DNA from: CAUUJV01 sp963545565
GTDB taxonomy: Bacteria > Actinomycetota > Actinomycetes > Actinomycetales > Bifidobacteriaceae
Direction of reading: 5' to 3'
DNA: 64,000 nucleotides
NCBI GenBank assembly: GCA_963545565.1
Contig: CAUUJV010000008.1
Coordinates: 19,373-83,372 of the forward strand
This document shows, piece after piece, positions 1 through 8,130 of the stretch (its first letter is position 1; each line of letters opens with the position of its first letter). The position numbers and the translations under genes were made by a program. The notes under the pieces are model-generated. The model had not been told where the DNA came from, searched no databases, and saw only the letters and a list, made by a program, of their open reading frames with translations.

Positions 1-1756
1 TTCTAATTCAGACGCTAACCCAGGCATTAGTGGCACATCTACAATGGGACCAACTGATTATTTTCTGCAAATCCGCGATAGTAAGTACAAGATTCTGTCG
101 ACTCCTCTAATACCAATTACGCGAGAAGGAGTTATTTCTGTTCCTACCCTTCCTGCGAGTGGTTCTGCTGGCTCAATTGAGCTCAACACTCCCACAACAG
201 TTGCTGCAACTGTGGAAGTTACGGGGAGCAGCGTTAGTAATTCTGATCTTGAAATGGCTCAGGCAAATTGGCGCGTGTTAGCGTTGAAATACCAAGGCCG
301 TGGAACTGGGAACACATATATTGTGTACATTGGATTGTCCTTGTACGACATGTATCAGACTACTAATGATGTCCTGAAATACTTCTCTATTATCAGTGGT
401 GCAACTCTTGTGGCCGCTGGTGTGCTTGCATTAATAGCAATTCGCAGGGCTTTGAGACCCTTGAAGCGTATTGAAAAAACTGCTGCTCAGATTGCTGGGG
501 GAGATTTAACAAAGCGTATTCCGGATTATCCTCAAACTACCGAAATAGGTTCTCTCTCGGCTTCTTTGAATACGATGCTCGGCCGAATTGAGAAAAGCTT
601 CAAAAAACAAGAAGATACTACAAATCAGATGAAACGCTTTGTGTCTGATGCAAGCCATGAGCTTCGCACTCCTTTGGCAGCAATTAGTGGTTATGCTGAG
701 CTTTACAGAATGCAGCGTGACTATCCTGGTGTTCTAGAACGCGCCGATGACGCCATTGACCATATCGATAGGTCGAGTGCTCGTATGAAGACGCTAGTAG
801 AAGATCTTTTGTCGCTGGCTCGTTTAGACGAGGGGCGCGGAATTGACCTCAACCAGTCTGTCCATGTTGAACGCCTTGTATACGAATCAAGTGATGATTT
901 GCATGCGTTAGATCCGTCTCGCCCAATTCAGCTTGGTAGAGCAGTAGTTGACACGAGTTCAACGGCCTCTGTGATTGCGCAGTTAGTGAAGACAACTGAG
1001 CCGAGTAAATCCAGTGAGGTTAAAAATATCAATAGTACAGATCAATCTTCTCAAAATTCTCAAAATAGAGATTCTCAAAATACAGCATCTGATAATTCAG
1101 CAATGGAGAATGAAGGATTTGTTGATCCAATTTCGATTATCCCTGGTGAACTTGAGAAGATTACCATTGGCGGAGACCCAATTCGTATACGTCAGGTAAT
1201 TACGAATGTTATTGGCAATATTCATCGCTACACTCCCGCTAATTCTCTTGTCGAAATTGGTATCGGAACAGTTCAAGCTGCTGCAGCAATTGATGATTTA
1301 AACACACTTGATTCCAGCGAGGAAGGCTTGAACGAGTTCATTTCCTATGTCACAGCTGCACGAGCTTCGAATGCTGGGCGTGAATTCGTTATTATTCGTA
1401 TTAGTGATCATGGTCCGGGTGTTCCTGCTGGAGAACGTCAGAAAATCTTTGAACGTTTCTATACTGCTGATCCTTCGCGGGCGCGCGAAAAAGGTGGTAC
1501 TGGTTTAGGAATGTCTATTGCACAGTCCGTGGTAAAGGCTCATCACGGATTTATTGTGGCAACTGAAACTGTTGGTGGAGGACTCACATACACTGTTATT
1601 CTTCCCGCCTCCCAGACTCAATTTTTCCGAGATAACCAAGACCCAACTGCTTATATTCCGGGAACTTCCGTAGTTGATGCACAGAAAGAGAGCAGGAAAA
1701 AGCGTAATCGGCGTAGCTCAGATAATGATGCCACGCGCGAAATTCCTGTGCGGTAG
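1..1756 (+). CDS. Sensor histidine kinase, 5' end outside the window
   Basis: Membrane sensor kinase of a two-component system; its response regulator is probably upstream of the window. The frame is open from the first bases, so the ATG at 44 is unlikely to be the true start. Visible parts, in residues counted from 44: extracytoplasmic region, a membrane segment (about 117-137), a HAMP linker, the H-box ASHELRTPLAAISGYAE (His near 205), then an N-box with NVIGNIHRY, a G1 motif DHGPGVP and a G2 motif GGTGLGMS. An unusual Ser/Asn/Gln-rich insert (about 320-355) splits the dimerisation and ATPase domains. The tail is basic. The kinase class is certain; the signal is unknown. Confidence 0.9.
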   Translation, partial: SNSDANPGISGTSTMGPTDYFLQIRDSKYKILSTPLIPITREGVISVPTLPASGSAGSIELNTPTTVAATVEVTGSSVSNSDLEMAQANWRVLALKYQGRGTGNTYIVYIGLSLYDMYQTTNDVLKYFSIISGATLVAAGVLALIAIRRALRPLKRIEKTAAQIAGGDLTKRIPDYPQTTEIGSLSASLNTMLGRIEKSFKKQEDTTNQMKRFVSDASHELRTPLAAISGYAELYRMQRDYPGVLERADDAIDHIDRSSARMKTLVEDLLSLARLDEGRGIDLNQSVHVERLVYESSDDLHALDPSRPIQLGRAVVDTSSTASVIAQLVKTTEPSKSSEVKNINSTDQSSQNSQNRDSQNTASDNSAMENEGFVDPISIIPGELEKITIGGDPIRIRQVITNVIGNIHRYTPANSLVEIGIGTVQAAAAIDDLNTLDSSEEGLNEFISYVTAARASNAGREFVIIRISDHGPGVPAGERQKIFERFYTADPSRAREKGGTGLGMSIAQSVVKAHHGFIVATETVGGGLTYTVILPASQTQFFRDNQDPTAYIPGTSVVDAQKESRKKRNRRSSDNDATREIPVR

Positions 1757-1817
1757 AATTTGGACATAAGTATTAATAGTTAGCGACTTGGTTTTATAAG
1801 AGTTTAAGAGGTGTTTT

Positions 1818-2207
1818 ATGCCCAGCGGAAGGGTACGTTGGTTTGAGCCAAAAAAAGGCTATGGTTTTATTGCTGGCGACGATGGTAAGGACGTTTTTGT
1901 GCCGGCTACGGCTCTACCTGCCGGTGCAACAACATTGCGCAAGAATGCAAAGGTTGAGTACTCAGTAGTTGATTCACGCCGTGGACCACAAGCAATGAAT
2001 ATTGTGGTTGTTGGGCCAGCTCCTTCAGTAATTAAGGCAACGCGTCCTAAGCCAGATGATATGGCAGCAATTGTTGAGGATCTCATTAAGCTTCTCGATC
2101 ATGCGGGCAATGGTTTGCGTCATCATAGGTATCCAAGTACCAAGGAATCCCAGAAGCTTGCTACAGTACTTCGTGCGGTAGCTGATAACTTTGACGTTCA
2201 AGAATAG
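1818..2207 (+). CDS. Cold-shock-domain protein with C-terminal extension
   Basis: Single-stranded nucleic-acid-binding protein of the CspA/CspB type, 129 residues. Residues 1-65 form the cold-shock domain, with the RNP1-like KKGYGFIAGDDGKDVFV. The remaining 60 residues are an extension found in some actinobacterial homologues and end in a predicted helix. The start is supported by AGAGGTG seven bases upstream. It lies between the kinase and a DUF3027 gene on the same strand, with short gaps, so the two downstream genes may be co-transcribed. The role in RNA chaperoning is taken from the family. Confidence 0.9.
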   Translation: MPSGRVRWFEPKKGYGFIAGDDGKDVFVPATALPAGATTLRKNAKVEYSVVDSRRGPQAMNIVVVGPAPSVIKATRPKPDDMAAIVEDLIKLLDHAGNGLRHHRYPSTKESQKLATVLRAVADNFDVQE

Positions 2208-2214
2208 ACGCACT

Positions 2215-3180
2215 ATGTCAAACACGAATGGCCACAGTAATGAGAGTGAGCCTCTTAAGCTTGCCGAAGAGGTGTTACATGAGGTTGCTGATAGTGCTGA
2301 GCACATCGGTGACTTCGTCAAGAGTATCGAATTAGGCGATAATGTCTACGATTATCGCTTTGTTTCTTTACTACCTGGATATGAGGGTTGGCAGTGGTCA
2401 GTGACTCTATACCACGATATTGAGCTTGATTCGTGGACTGTGAATGAGTCTTCGCTTACTCCGACTGATGAGTCTCTGCTCGCCCCAGACTGGATTCCTT
2501 GGAAAGATCGTATTCTAGCCTCTGACTTATCTCCAACGGATAGTATTGGGACAGATCCTGATGATGAGCGCATAGAGCAGGGCGTTTCCGCGCAAGATTT
2601 ATCCTCTGATGAATCTGATAAATCTGGTGGGTTCAATGAATCTGATGATGAATCTGATGGAGTTTCTTCTACTGCTACTTCTTCTGTAGCGACTTCAAAA
2701 ACTTCTCGTGAAGATCTCGAAGAAGCTATTGATCGTTTTGAGCTTGGCCGCACCCATGTGCTTTCTGCTAAGGGGCGCGCAGAAACAGCTGAGCGTTGGT
2801 ATAACGGCCCACACGGGCCAAAATCGTTATCTACGCGTACTGCTGGCGGCAGAACATGCGAGGAATGCGGCTTCTTTATTCCGCTCCAAGGTGAGCTAGG
2901 AAAAATGTTTGGCGTATGTGCAAATAAGTGGAGTCAAGATGACGGCAAGGTTGTCTCGCGCGACCACGGTTGTGGAGAACATTCTGAGATTCTTCCCGCT
3001 GATCCAACTCCAATGTGGATTCAGCCTGAGCCTACAATCAATGATGGCTATGACTTCGAGATTAAGGTTGTGAAGCAATCTCGCCCAGAGGAAATGGGAG
3101 AGGTTGAGCTTCTAGAAGATGCTGAAAACTCCGAAATTGAGCGCGACAGTGGGACGATAGAAGAATCTGAGGAGAACTGA
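2215..3180 (+). CDS. DUF3027 family protein
   Basis: Actinobacterial protein of unknown function, 321 residues from the ATG at 2215. A TTG at 2191 in the same frame would overlap the preceding gene, and neither start has a strong Shine-Dalgarno. An N-terminal alpha/beta part (LPGYEGWQWSVTLYHD) is followed by an acidic Asp/Ser-rich stretch. The conserved C-terminal block has RTCEECGFFIPLQGELG, GVCANKWSQDDG and DHGCGEHSE, whose cysteines look like metal ligands. The family is recognised from this block. No reaction is known to me, and neighbours give no clear clue beyond linkage to the cold-shock protein. Confidence 0.85.
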   Translation: MSNTNGHSNESEPLKLAEEVLHEVADSAEHIGDFVKSIELGDNVYDYRFVSLLPGYEGWQWSVTLYHDIELDSWTVNESSLTPTDESLLAPDWIPWKDRILASDLSPTDSIGTDPDDERIEQGVSAQDLSSDESDKSGGFNESDDESDGVSSTATSSVATSKTSREDLEEAIDRFELGRTHVLSAKGRAETAERWYNGPHGPKSLSTRTAGGRTCEECGFFIPLQGELGKMFGVCANKWSQDDGKVVSRDHGCGEHSEILPADPTPMWIQPEPTINDGYDFEIKVVKQSRPEEMGEVELLEDAENSEIERDSGTIEESEEN

Positions 3181-3207
3181 GTGATTCCAATTATCGCTCA
3201 GTTATTA

Positions 3208-3244
3208 AAACGTCCCGTTATACATGTGGTGTGGCGGGATGTTT
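3208..3244 (+). terminator. Hairpin after the DUF3027 gene
   Basis: The 10-base arms AAACGTCCCG (3208-3217) and CGGGATGTTT (3235-3244) pair with one G-U and are followed by an AT-rich stretch rather than a clean T-run. The position, 28 bases after the stop codon, suits a terminator or 3' stabilising hairpin. Confidence 0.5.
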
Positions 3245-3346
3245 CATATTATGGATTGATTTTTGGTACGAATAACTAAGCTGATGCTATCGTAAAGATT
3301 ATCTGAAGTTTTCTTGTATGAAATCTTATATGGAAGGGGATGAAAC

Positions 3347-3418
3347 ATGCAGAATCTGTCCTATTCACAGTGGCGTGGCTGGCGTACTTGGCGTGCTTGG
3401 CGCATCTGGCAAGGATAG
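3347..3418 (+). CDS. Trp/Arg-rich 23-residue leader peptide
   Basis: Tiny reading frame. The start ATG has GGAAGGGG eight bases upstream, the best ribosome-binding site in this intergenic region. The product ends in the regular array QWRGWRTWRAWRIWQG, with five Trp codons spaced exactly three codons apart and four Arg. Two hairpins follow, the second with a T-run, in front of a three-gene operon. This is the layout of a transcription-attenuation leader that senses charged tRNA-Trp (or tRNA-Arg). The peptide also resembles short WR-repeat antimicrobial peptides, so a direct role cannot be excluded. It is visible directly in the sequence; its function is inferred. Confidence 0.7.
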   Translation: MQNLSYSQWRGWRTWRAWRIWQG

Positions 3419-3434
3419 ATTGCATGTATGTTTT

Positions 3435-3570
3435 CACATAGATGCAACGTGGTAGGCGCAAGGTATCTATGTGAGTTCCAAAATCAGCTTTGATTCTCAA
3501 CAAAAACAATAATTGGGGAAAATAAGTTCGTGAATGTCTCATCTAGATACGTACTAGATGGGATTTTTTT
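3435..3570 (+). promoter_or_regulatory. Attenuator: alternative hairpins and terminator
   Basis: Hairpin A pairs CACATAGAT (3435-3443) with ATCTATGTG (3465-3473). The terminator pairs CATCTAG (3540-3546) with CTAGATG (3554-3560) and is followed by seven T at 3564-3570. TAGATG at 3439-3444, in the 5' arm of hairpin A, can instead pair with CATCTA at 3540-3545 in the terminator's 5' arm. Hairpin A and this antiterminator are therefore mutually exclusive. With the Trp-rich leader just upstream, this fits ribosome-stalling control of the operon starting at 3700. Folding energies were not computed. Confidence 0.6.
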
Positions 3571-3615
3571 ATGATAGAAATATACATTTTCCACCCACCA
3601 AGATCGCTTGCCAAA

Positions 3616-3654
3616 ATCAAACATAAATATCAAACATAAATATCAAACATAAAT
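3616..3654. repeat. Three perfect 13-bp direct repeats
   Basis: The unit ATCAAACATAAAT occurs three times head to tail (3616, 3629, 3642), followed by a partial fourth. It lies between the attenuator terminator and the start codon at 3700, in the probable 5' untranslated region. It may be a protein-binding array or simply a slippage-made repeat. Confidence 0.8.
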
Positions 3655-3699
3655 ATCAGAAAAAATTAAAAAATTAGTGAGAATTTAGGGGAGTGGAAA

Positions 3700-4086
3700 A
3701 TGGCGGACGATCAATTTGATCTCTACACTCTCAAGGTGGAAGTAGTAGACACCGGAAAACCATTTGTGTGTGGGCATCATGTGGGAGATTACTTCATTGC
3801 CGAGGGAGAAAATCTCATCTTCGAGCAGGGGACATCTTTTTCTATGTATGCACTTTCTGCGCTTCTTCCGCTTCTTCCTGCAAAACAGCGCCCTTTGCAA
3901 GATGCAGACTGGATGCTTACTGACTCGCTTATTGCGTGTCCAGACCCGAATTGCGGAGCAGCTTTCAGGATTACCAGAGTAGAGAAAAAACGCTATTCAC
4001 ACCGAGAAACAACTGTTGTTCCTGTGCAAAAATGTTCAATTCTAGAGCACCCAGTCCCAGAATCTTCAACAGAATTAGGAGAATGA
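3700..4086 (+). CDS. TIGR04076 family small protein
   Basis: Cytosolic protein of 128 residues that resembles the TIGR04076 family, seen beside aldo/keto reductases in many anaerobes. The signature parts are an N-terminal strand region (LYTLKVEVVDTGKPFVCGHHVGDYF), a central hydrophobic helix (SMYALSALLPLLPAKQR) and a Cys pair in IACPDPNCGAAFRI. The start is supported by GGGGAG upstream. The stop is one base before the next start codon, so it is translationally linked to the aldo/keto reductase. The biochemical role is unknown; the cysteines could bind metal or take part in redox chemistry. Confidence 0.75.
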   Translation: MADDQFDLYTLKVEVVDTGKPFVCGHHVGDYFIAEGENLIFEQGTSFSMYALSALLPLLPAKQRPLQDADWMLTDSLIACPDPNCGAAFRITRVEKKRYSHRETTVVPVQKCSILEHPVPESSTELGE

Positions 4087-4087
4087 T

Positions 4088-5170
4088 ATGAATCGTATTG
4101 AGCTCACACCAGGATATGAAATTTCCCGCGTTCTCAATGGTTTATGGCAGCTTTCTCCAGGCCACACCATAAGTGGAACTTTAGATATCGATGATATTAA
4201 GTATGCGTTTTCGCAGCTTGTTGATCAAGGTTTTACGACTTTCGATTTAGCCGATATTTACGGTGCTGCAGAAGATGTTCTCGGCTCATTCCTTGCAGAT
4301 TTGAAGAATGGCAGTGGATTAAAGCCAGAGGATATTCAGATTCATGAAAAGTATGTTCCAGATTACGACATTCTGACAACAGTAAAATTCTCTGATACTG
4401 AGCGCATTGTTGATCGCAGCTTGAAGAAGCTGGGACGAGACTATATCGACTTAATGCAGTATCACTGGTGGGATTATGACGTAGACCGCTATGTGGACGT
4501 TGCTCAGAATCTTGTTAAATTGCAAGAAAAAGGCAAAATACGTTATATCGGCGTCACGAACTTTGATACTGAACATCTCAAGAAACTTGTAGACGGCGGA
4601 ATCCCAGTGATTTCTTGCCAAAGCCAATACTCAGTATTTGATCGCAGGGTTGAAAAAACTATGATTGAATACGGAAAAACTGCGCAAATTCAGCAGATAT
4701 GCTTTGGAACTCTTGCAGGTGGCTTGGTTAGTGAGCGTTATCTTGGTGTCAATAAGGATGAATTGGAGCTGGAAACACGATCGCAGGTGAAGTATATGCA
4801 AGTAATTGAAGCTTCTCTTGGCTTCAATGGATATCAAAAGCTTCTTGCTCTGCTTAACGAGATTGCTCAGACACATCAGGTGCAGATTGCTCAAGTAGCA
4901 ACTCGCTATATTCTTGAAAAAGATGGGGTAGCGGCTACGATTATTGGAATCCGTAACTCGCGGCATGTGGCGGATAACGCTAAAATTTTCAGTTTCGACT
5001 TTGAGCCAAATGAAATTGGTCAGATTGATTCATTCCTCGCGCAGTATCCAACAGTGGAGGGTGAGCCTTATCAACTTGAAAGAGACCCTAACTCTATTTT
5101 CCGTTCCATTATCCGCGTGAATGAAGCCGAAGGTGGCACTCCTGAAAGCGTTACATCTGAAAGAGGATAG
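4088..5170 (+). CDS. Aldo/keto reductase
   Basis: NAD(P)H-dependent oxidoreductase of the aldo/keto reductase superfamily, 360 residues, TIM-barrel fold. The catalytic Asp and Tyr lie in FDLADIYGAAEDVLG; the barrel motif DYIDLMQYHWWDYDVD and the C-terminal cofactor-binding region with ATIIGIRNSRHVADN are present. AGGAG precedes the ATG. It sits between the TIGR04076 gene and the NhaC-type transporter with gaps of 1 and 4 bases, so the three form one operon. The substrate is unknown; co-control by a Trp-rich leader suggests an aromatic or amino-acid-derived compound, which is inference. Confidence 0.9.
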   Translation: MNRIELTPGYEISRVLNGLWQLSPGHTISGTLDIDDIKYAFSQLVDQGFTTFDLADIYGAAEDVLGSFLADLKNGSGLKPEDIQIHEKYVPDYDILTTVKFSDTERIVDRSLKKLGRDYIDLMQYHWWDYDVDRYVDVAQNLVKLQEKGKIRYIGVTNFDTEHLKKLVDGGIPVISCQSQYSVFDRRVEKTMIEYGKTAQIQQICFGTLAGGLVSERYLGVNKDELELETRSQVKYMQVIEASLGFNGYQKLLALLNEIAQTHQVQIAQVATRYILEKDGVAATIIGIRNSRHVADNAKIFSFDFEPNEIGQIDSFLAQYPTVEGEPYQLERDPNSIFRSIIRVNEAEGGTPESVTSERG

Positions 5171-5174
5171 TCGC

Positions 5175-6656
5175 ATGACTCTTACAAACAAACATGATAT
5201 TGATTTTTATGGTGGCAAACTCGTGGCTTTCTTGCCACTAGTGATATTCCTTGGATTCTGCATTGAGTTCTTTGTAGTATTGAAGGCATTTGATATGGGT
5301 GCGCTCGCTATGGCTGCGCTGATTGCGTTGCTTGTTACGGCTTTCCTTGTGAAGGGAGACAAACGCGCAAACTATTGGAATGCTGTATATGATGGTGTAC
5401 GCGAAGCAGCGCCAATTCTTGTTTTGCTGCTTGTTATTGGTATGTTTTCACAGCTGATTAAGCTTTCTAATCTCTCTGGCGGATTTGTGTGGGTTGCTCA
5501 GAATCTCCATGTGAGTGGGAATCTGTTCACTGCTTTAACGTTCCTCTTTGTGTGCGTAATTGCAACGGCAACTGGTTCTTCATTGGGGACTATGGCCACG
5601 TGCTTTCCAATTTTTTATCCTGCAGGTGTGCTCTTAGGGGCAGATCCAGCTTTCTTAGCGGCAGCAATTGTAGGTGGCGGAATTTTTGGAGATAATCTTG
5701 CACCTATTTCTGACACTACGATTATTTCCGCATCTACTCAGCACTATGTGACCCGTGAGGGCACGGCTGAAGTAGGTGGAGTAGTGCGCAGCAGATTCAA
5801 GTATTCTGCAGTTGCAGGAACGATTGCTTTCATCGTCTTCGCTATTTTTGGTGCAAGTTCTTCTGCTGTTTCACAATCTGCTTTGGCTAATGTGAATATG
5901 AATCCTAGAGATCTTTTTATGCTGATTCCTGTGGCAATTATGCTCATTGTTGTTGTGGTGAAAAAGGATATTTATCTTTCTATTACTCTCGGCATCATTA
6001 CGGGAGTAATTGTCGGTTTGCTGACGGGCACTGTTCAGGTTTCTGATATTTTGAGTGTAAAAGACAGCACTCCAACAGGTTTTCTCGTTGAAGGCGTCAG
6101 TGGCATGATGAGCACTGTAATTCTTGTGCTTTCGGTCTATGGGATTATGGGCGTGCTGCATTCTGCTGGTGCGCTTGAAATGGTCTTGAATGCTTTGCAA
6201 TCTACGCGGCTGGGTAAAACCGTTATGGGCACTGAAATCATTATGATGCTTGGCATTATTATTACTACACTGCTTTTCGGTGGAGTTACTTCAGCTGCGA
6301 TGACAACCTTTGGGAAGATTCAGAATGAGCTCGGGCAGAGCAAAGGACTTCATCCTTATCGCCGTTCTAATCTGCTTGATGGATTCGCAAATAGCATTGC
6401 TTTATGCGTGCCATTTTTAAGTGTATTTGTGTTCTTAGGAGCTCAGTTAACAGCCGGATATAAGGGTGTTACAAGCGTTTCTGTTGCTGCGCTTGGTACG
6501 CATATGATTTACCCATTCTTGTTATTCTGCGTTCTTTTTGCATCTGTGCTTACGGGGTGGGGCCGCACTTATGAAGGTGAGAACGGTGAAGAAGTAAAAG
6601 AAGCGCCTGCGTTTGAGAGTCTCGAAAGACTCTCAAACGCAGGCGTAAATGCCTAA
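5175..6656 (+). CDS. NhaC-type (ion transporter superfamily) membrane transporter
   Basis: Polytopic membrane protein of 493 residues with about 11-12 hydrophobic segments. Family signatures include GSSLGTMATCFPIFYPAG and GGGIFGDNLAPISDTTIISA in the middle of the protein. Annotated relatives are called Na+/H+ antiporters, but several members carry amino acids. AGAGGA precedes the chosen ATG, and the longer frame from 5121 would overlap the reductase. As the last gene of an operon behind a Trp-rich attenuator, an amino-acid (perhaps tryptophan) transport role is plausible but unproven. The last codons are part of a large palindrome (separate entry). Confidence 0.85.
   Translation: MTLTNKHDIDFYGGKLVAFLPLVIFLGFCIEFFVVLKAFDMGALAMAALIALLVTAFLVKGDKRANYWNAVYDGVREAAPILVLLLVIGMFSQLIKLSNLSGGFVWVAQNLHVSGNLFTALTFLFVCVIATATGSSLGTMATCFPIFYPAGVLLGADPAFLAAAIVGGGIFGDNLAPISDTTIISASTQHYVTREGTAEVGGVVRSRFKYSAVAGTIAFIVFAIFGASSSAVSQSALANVNMNPRDLFMLIPVAIMLIVVVVKKDIYLSITLGIITGVIVGLLTGTVQVSDILSVKDSTPTGFLVEGVSGMMSTVILVLSVYGIMGVLHSAGALEMVLNALQSTRLGKTVMGTEIIMMLGIIITTLLFGGVTSAAMTTFGKIQNELGQSKGLHPYRRSNLLDGFANSIALCVPFLSVFVFLGAQLTAGYKGVTSVSVAALGTHMIYPFLLFCVLFASVLTGWGRTYEGENGEEVKEAPAFESLERLSNAGVNA
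6604..6645. terminator. Perfect 19-bp inverted repeat inside the transporter's last codons
   Basis: Arms at 6604-6622 and 6627-6645 are exactly complementary over 19 bp with a CGAA tetraloop. The repeat encodes the last residues of the transporter (ESLERLSNAG) and ends nine bases before its stop codon. It faces the convergent universal stress gene. It probably acts as a two-way terminator or mRNA-stabilising hairpin that has been absorbed into the coding sequence. Confidence 0.75.
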
Positions 6657-6686
6657 ATTTATTGGCGGATTATTGGTGGAGCAATC

Positions 6687-7820
6687 CTAGTGCACGATTG
6701 TTACGGTGCATTGAGTGTCGTCAATTACCTTGCGGCTTACAGAGCCTAACGTGGCATCCAGTCCTTGCAATCTACGTGTGCCAATTACCAAACGATTTGC
6801 ATACTGCGATGCCATGATGAGCCCTTTAGCTGGTGGCATGTGATATGCATGCACTCGTACGGGAACAAAATCAGGAATATCAGCTTGGCTAACAATTCTC
6901 TGAACAAACTTTTCGGCGTGTGCTTGGCCTTCTTCTTGCGAGATCACACCATGCTCTTGGGCTGTTTCCTCAGCTAAACGACGCATGCTCCAGCAATAAA
7001 TTACGTAGAGATGCCTATGAGTTGCTTGAGCTACTTCAATAGCAAATTCAAGTGCTCGAATCGAAGATTGTGATCCATCAACGCCAACTACAATAGGCAG
7101 AAGCTTTTCGCCGAGTATCGTTTCTTCGGTCACAATATCAGCTGAAGCATTATTCACTGTTTGCTGGCTTGATTGTTGCCTAAGACTGGAAGAATCATAA
7201 ATTGTTTCAGTTACTTCAGTCTCAGTTATCGTTTCTGTAGAACCGTTGTTCGAAGTATGCACAGAAATACTTGTTGTGTTTGAAGCCTGACGCTGGGCAT
7301 CGCGCAAAAGACTGCTTCGCAGAGCGGAAACGGCTACTTCAGATGACTCACCAGGATTCATAGAATCCTCATGCACTATAGTGACTGGTAATTGAGCTTT
7401 CTCAATGAGCGAAGTGGAAGTAGAGCCGAAGAACCAGCGTGCTGCTCGGCTCATTGAACGGCGTCCTACCACTAGTTGATGAGCGTTTGTGCCAATATTT
7501 AATAGAGCAGTAGTGCCAGCTGCATGAACAGATGTGAGTTCCAACTTGTTGTCGAAATCAAAATCAATCCCCCTACCTGCTTCTTGTGCCCACTGTTTTA
7601 GCTCAATTCTTATGAGTTTGCGGATTCGTGCCCATTCGTCATCGGTAACTGGTTTGTCGCCCATATCCCAAGAGTGAGTCCAGCCATATACCGCATTTAC
7701 AGTTTGCCCGGTAATAACTGCTTCGCGCATTGCCCATGTGAGCGCGGCAAAAGATTCAGGAGTGCCATCCACGCCAACTGCAATATCTGCTAGATGGAGG
7801 GAATTTATTTGAGTAGCCAT
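6687..7820 (-). CDS. Tandem-domain universal stress protein (UspA family)
   Basis: Cytosolic stress protein of 377 residues with two Usp domains. The first starts ADIAVGVDGTPESF and has VVGRRSMSRAARWFFGSTS. The second starts PIVVGVDGSQSSIRAL and has LVIGTRRLQGLDATLGSVS. The G-x2-G-x9-G-S/T pattern suggests ATP binding in both. A Ser/Thr-rich linker of about 80 residues, longer than usual, joins the domains. The start is fixed by AAGGAGG six bases before the ATG; the upstream in-frame ATG lacks such a site. It is a single gene, convergent with the transporter. Confidence 0.9.
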   Translation of the reverse strand: MATQINSLHLADIAVGVDGTPESFAALTWAMREAVITGQTVNAVYGWTHSWDMGDKPVTDDEWARIRKLIRIELKQWAQEAGRGIDFDFDNKLELTSVHAAGTTALLNIGTNAHQLVVGRRSMSRAARWFFGSTSTSLIEKAQLPVTIVHEDSMNPGESSEVAVSALRSSLLRDAQRQASNTTSISVHTSNNGSTETITETEVTETIYDSSSLRQQSSQQTVNNASADIVTEETILGEKLLPIVVGVDGSQSSIRALEFAIEVAQATHRHLYVIYCWSMRRLAEETAQEHGVISQEEGQAHAEKFVQRIVSQADIPDFVPVRVHAYHMPPAKGLIMASQYANRLVIGTRRLQGLDATLGSVSRKVIDDTQCTVTIVH

Positions 7821-8040
7821 TGCAGCCTCCTTGCAATAATGCTGATGCACTAATCATAGTTCAAATGCATTGGAAATAAAAGGAAAGCAGAGAGTTATGA
7901 CCTTCAGATTATTGCAATGTGAGACGTTTTATCGAGACGTTTTACAGTGTTGAAATGATATTGAGAATAATCCAAAATAATGCGAAATAACCAAAAATAA
8001 CCTGAAATAAACAACAATAGTTGAGTCAAGTTGACGCAAG

Positions 8041-8061
8041 TTTTGCGTTATTAGCGCAAAA
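8041..8061. promoter_or_regulatory. Palindrome upstream of clpC, possible ClgR-like box
   Basis: TTTTGCG (8041-8047) and CGCAAAA (8055-8061) are perfect inverted arms around a seven-base spacer, 70 bases before the clpC start. The reverse-strand reading CGCTAATAACG is one base from the core of the actinobacterial ClgR consensus (CGCYNANRGCG). Assignment to ClgR is a guess from memory of that consensus; the palindrome itself is clear. Confidence 0.45.
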
Positions 8062-8130
8062 GCGTGTTTTATGGGAACAAAGGTCACGTTAAATCTGTAG
8101 AGTTTGATGTAAGAAATATGGAGGAAACGT

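Noticed and set aside
3276..3542. Reverse-strand open frame of 88 codons opposite the Trp leader
   Set aside because: No ribosome site, no recognisable domain, and it is explained as the shadow of the leader and attenuator hairpins.
5095..5175. Longer start at 5121 for the NhaC-type transporter
   Set aside because: It would overlap the reductase by 50 bases, while ATG 5175 has AGAGGA at the right distance.
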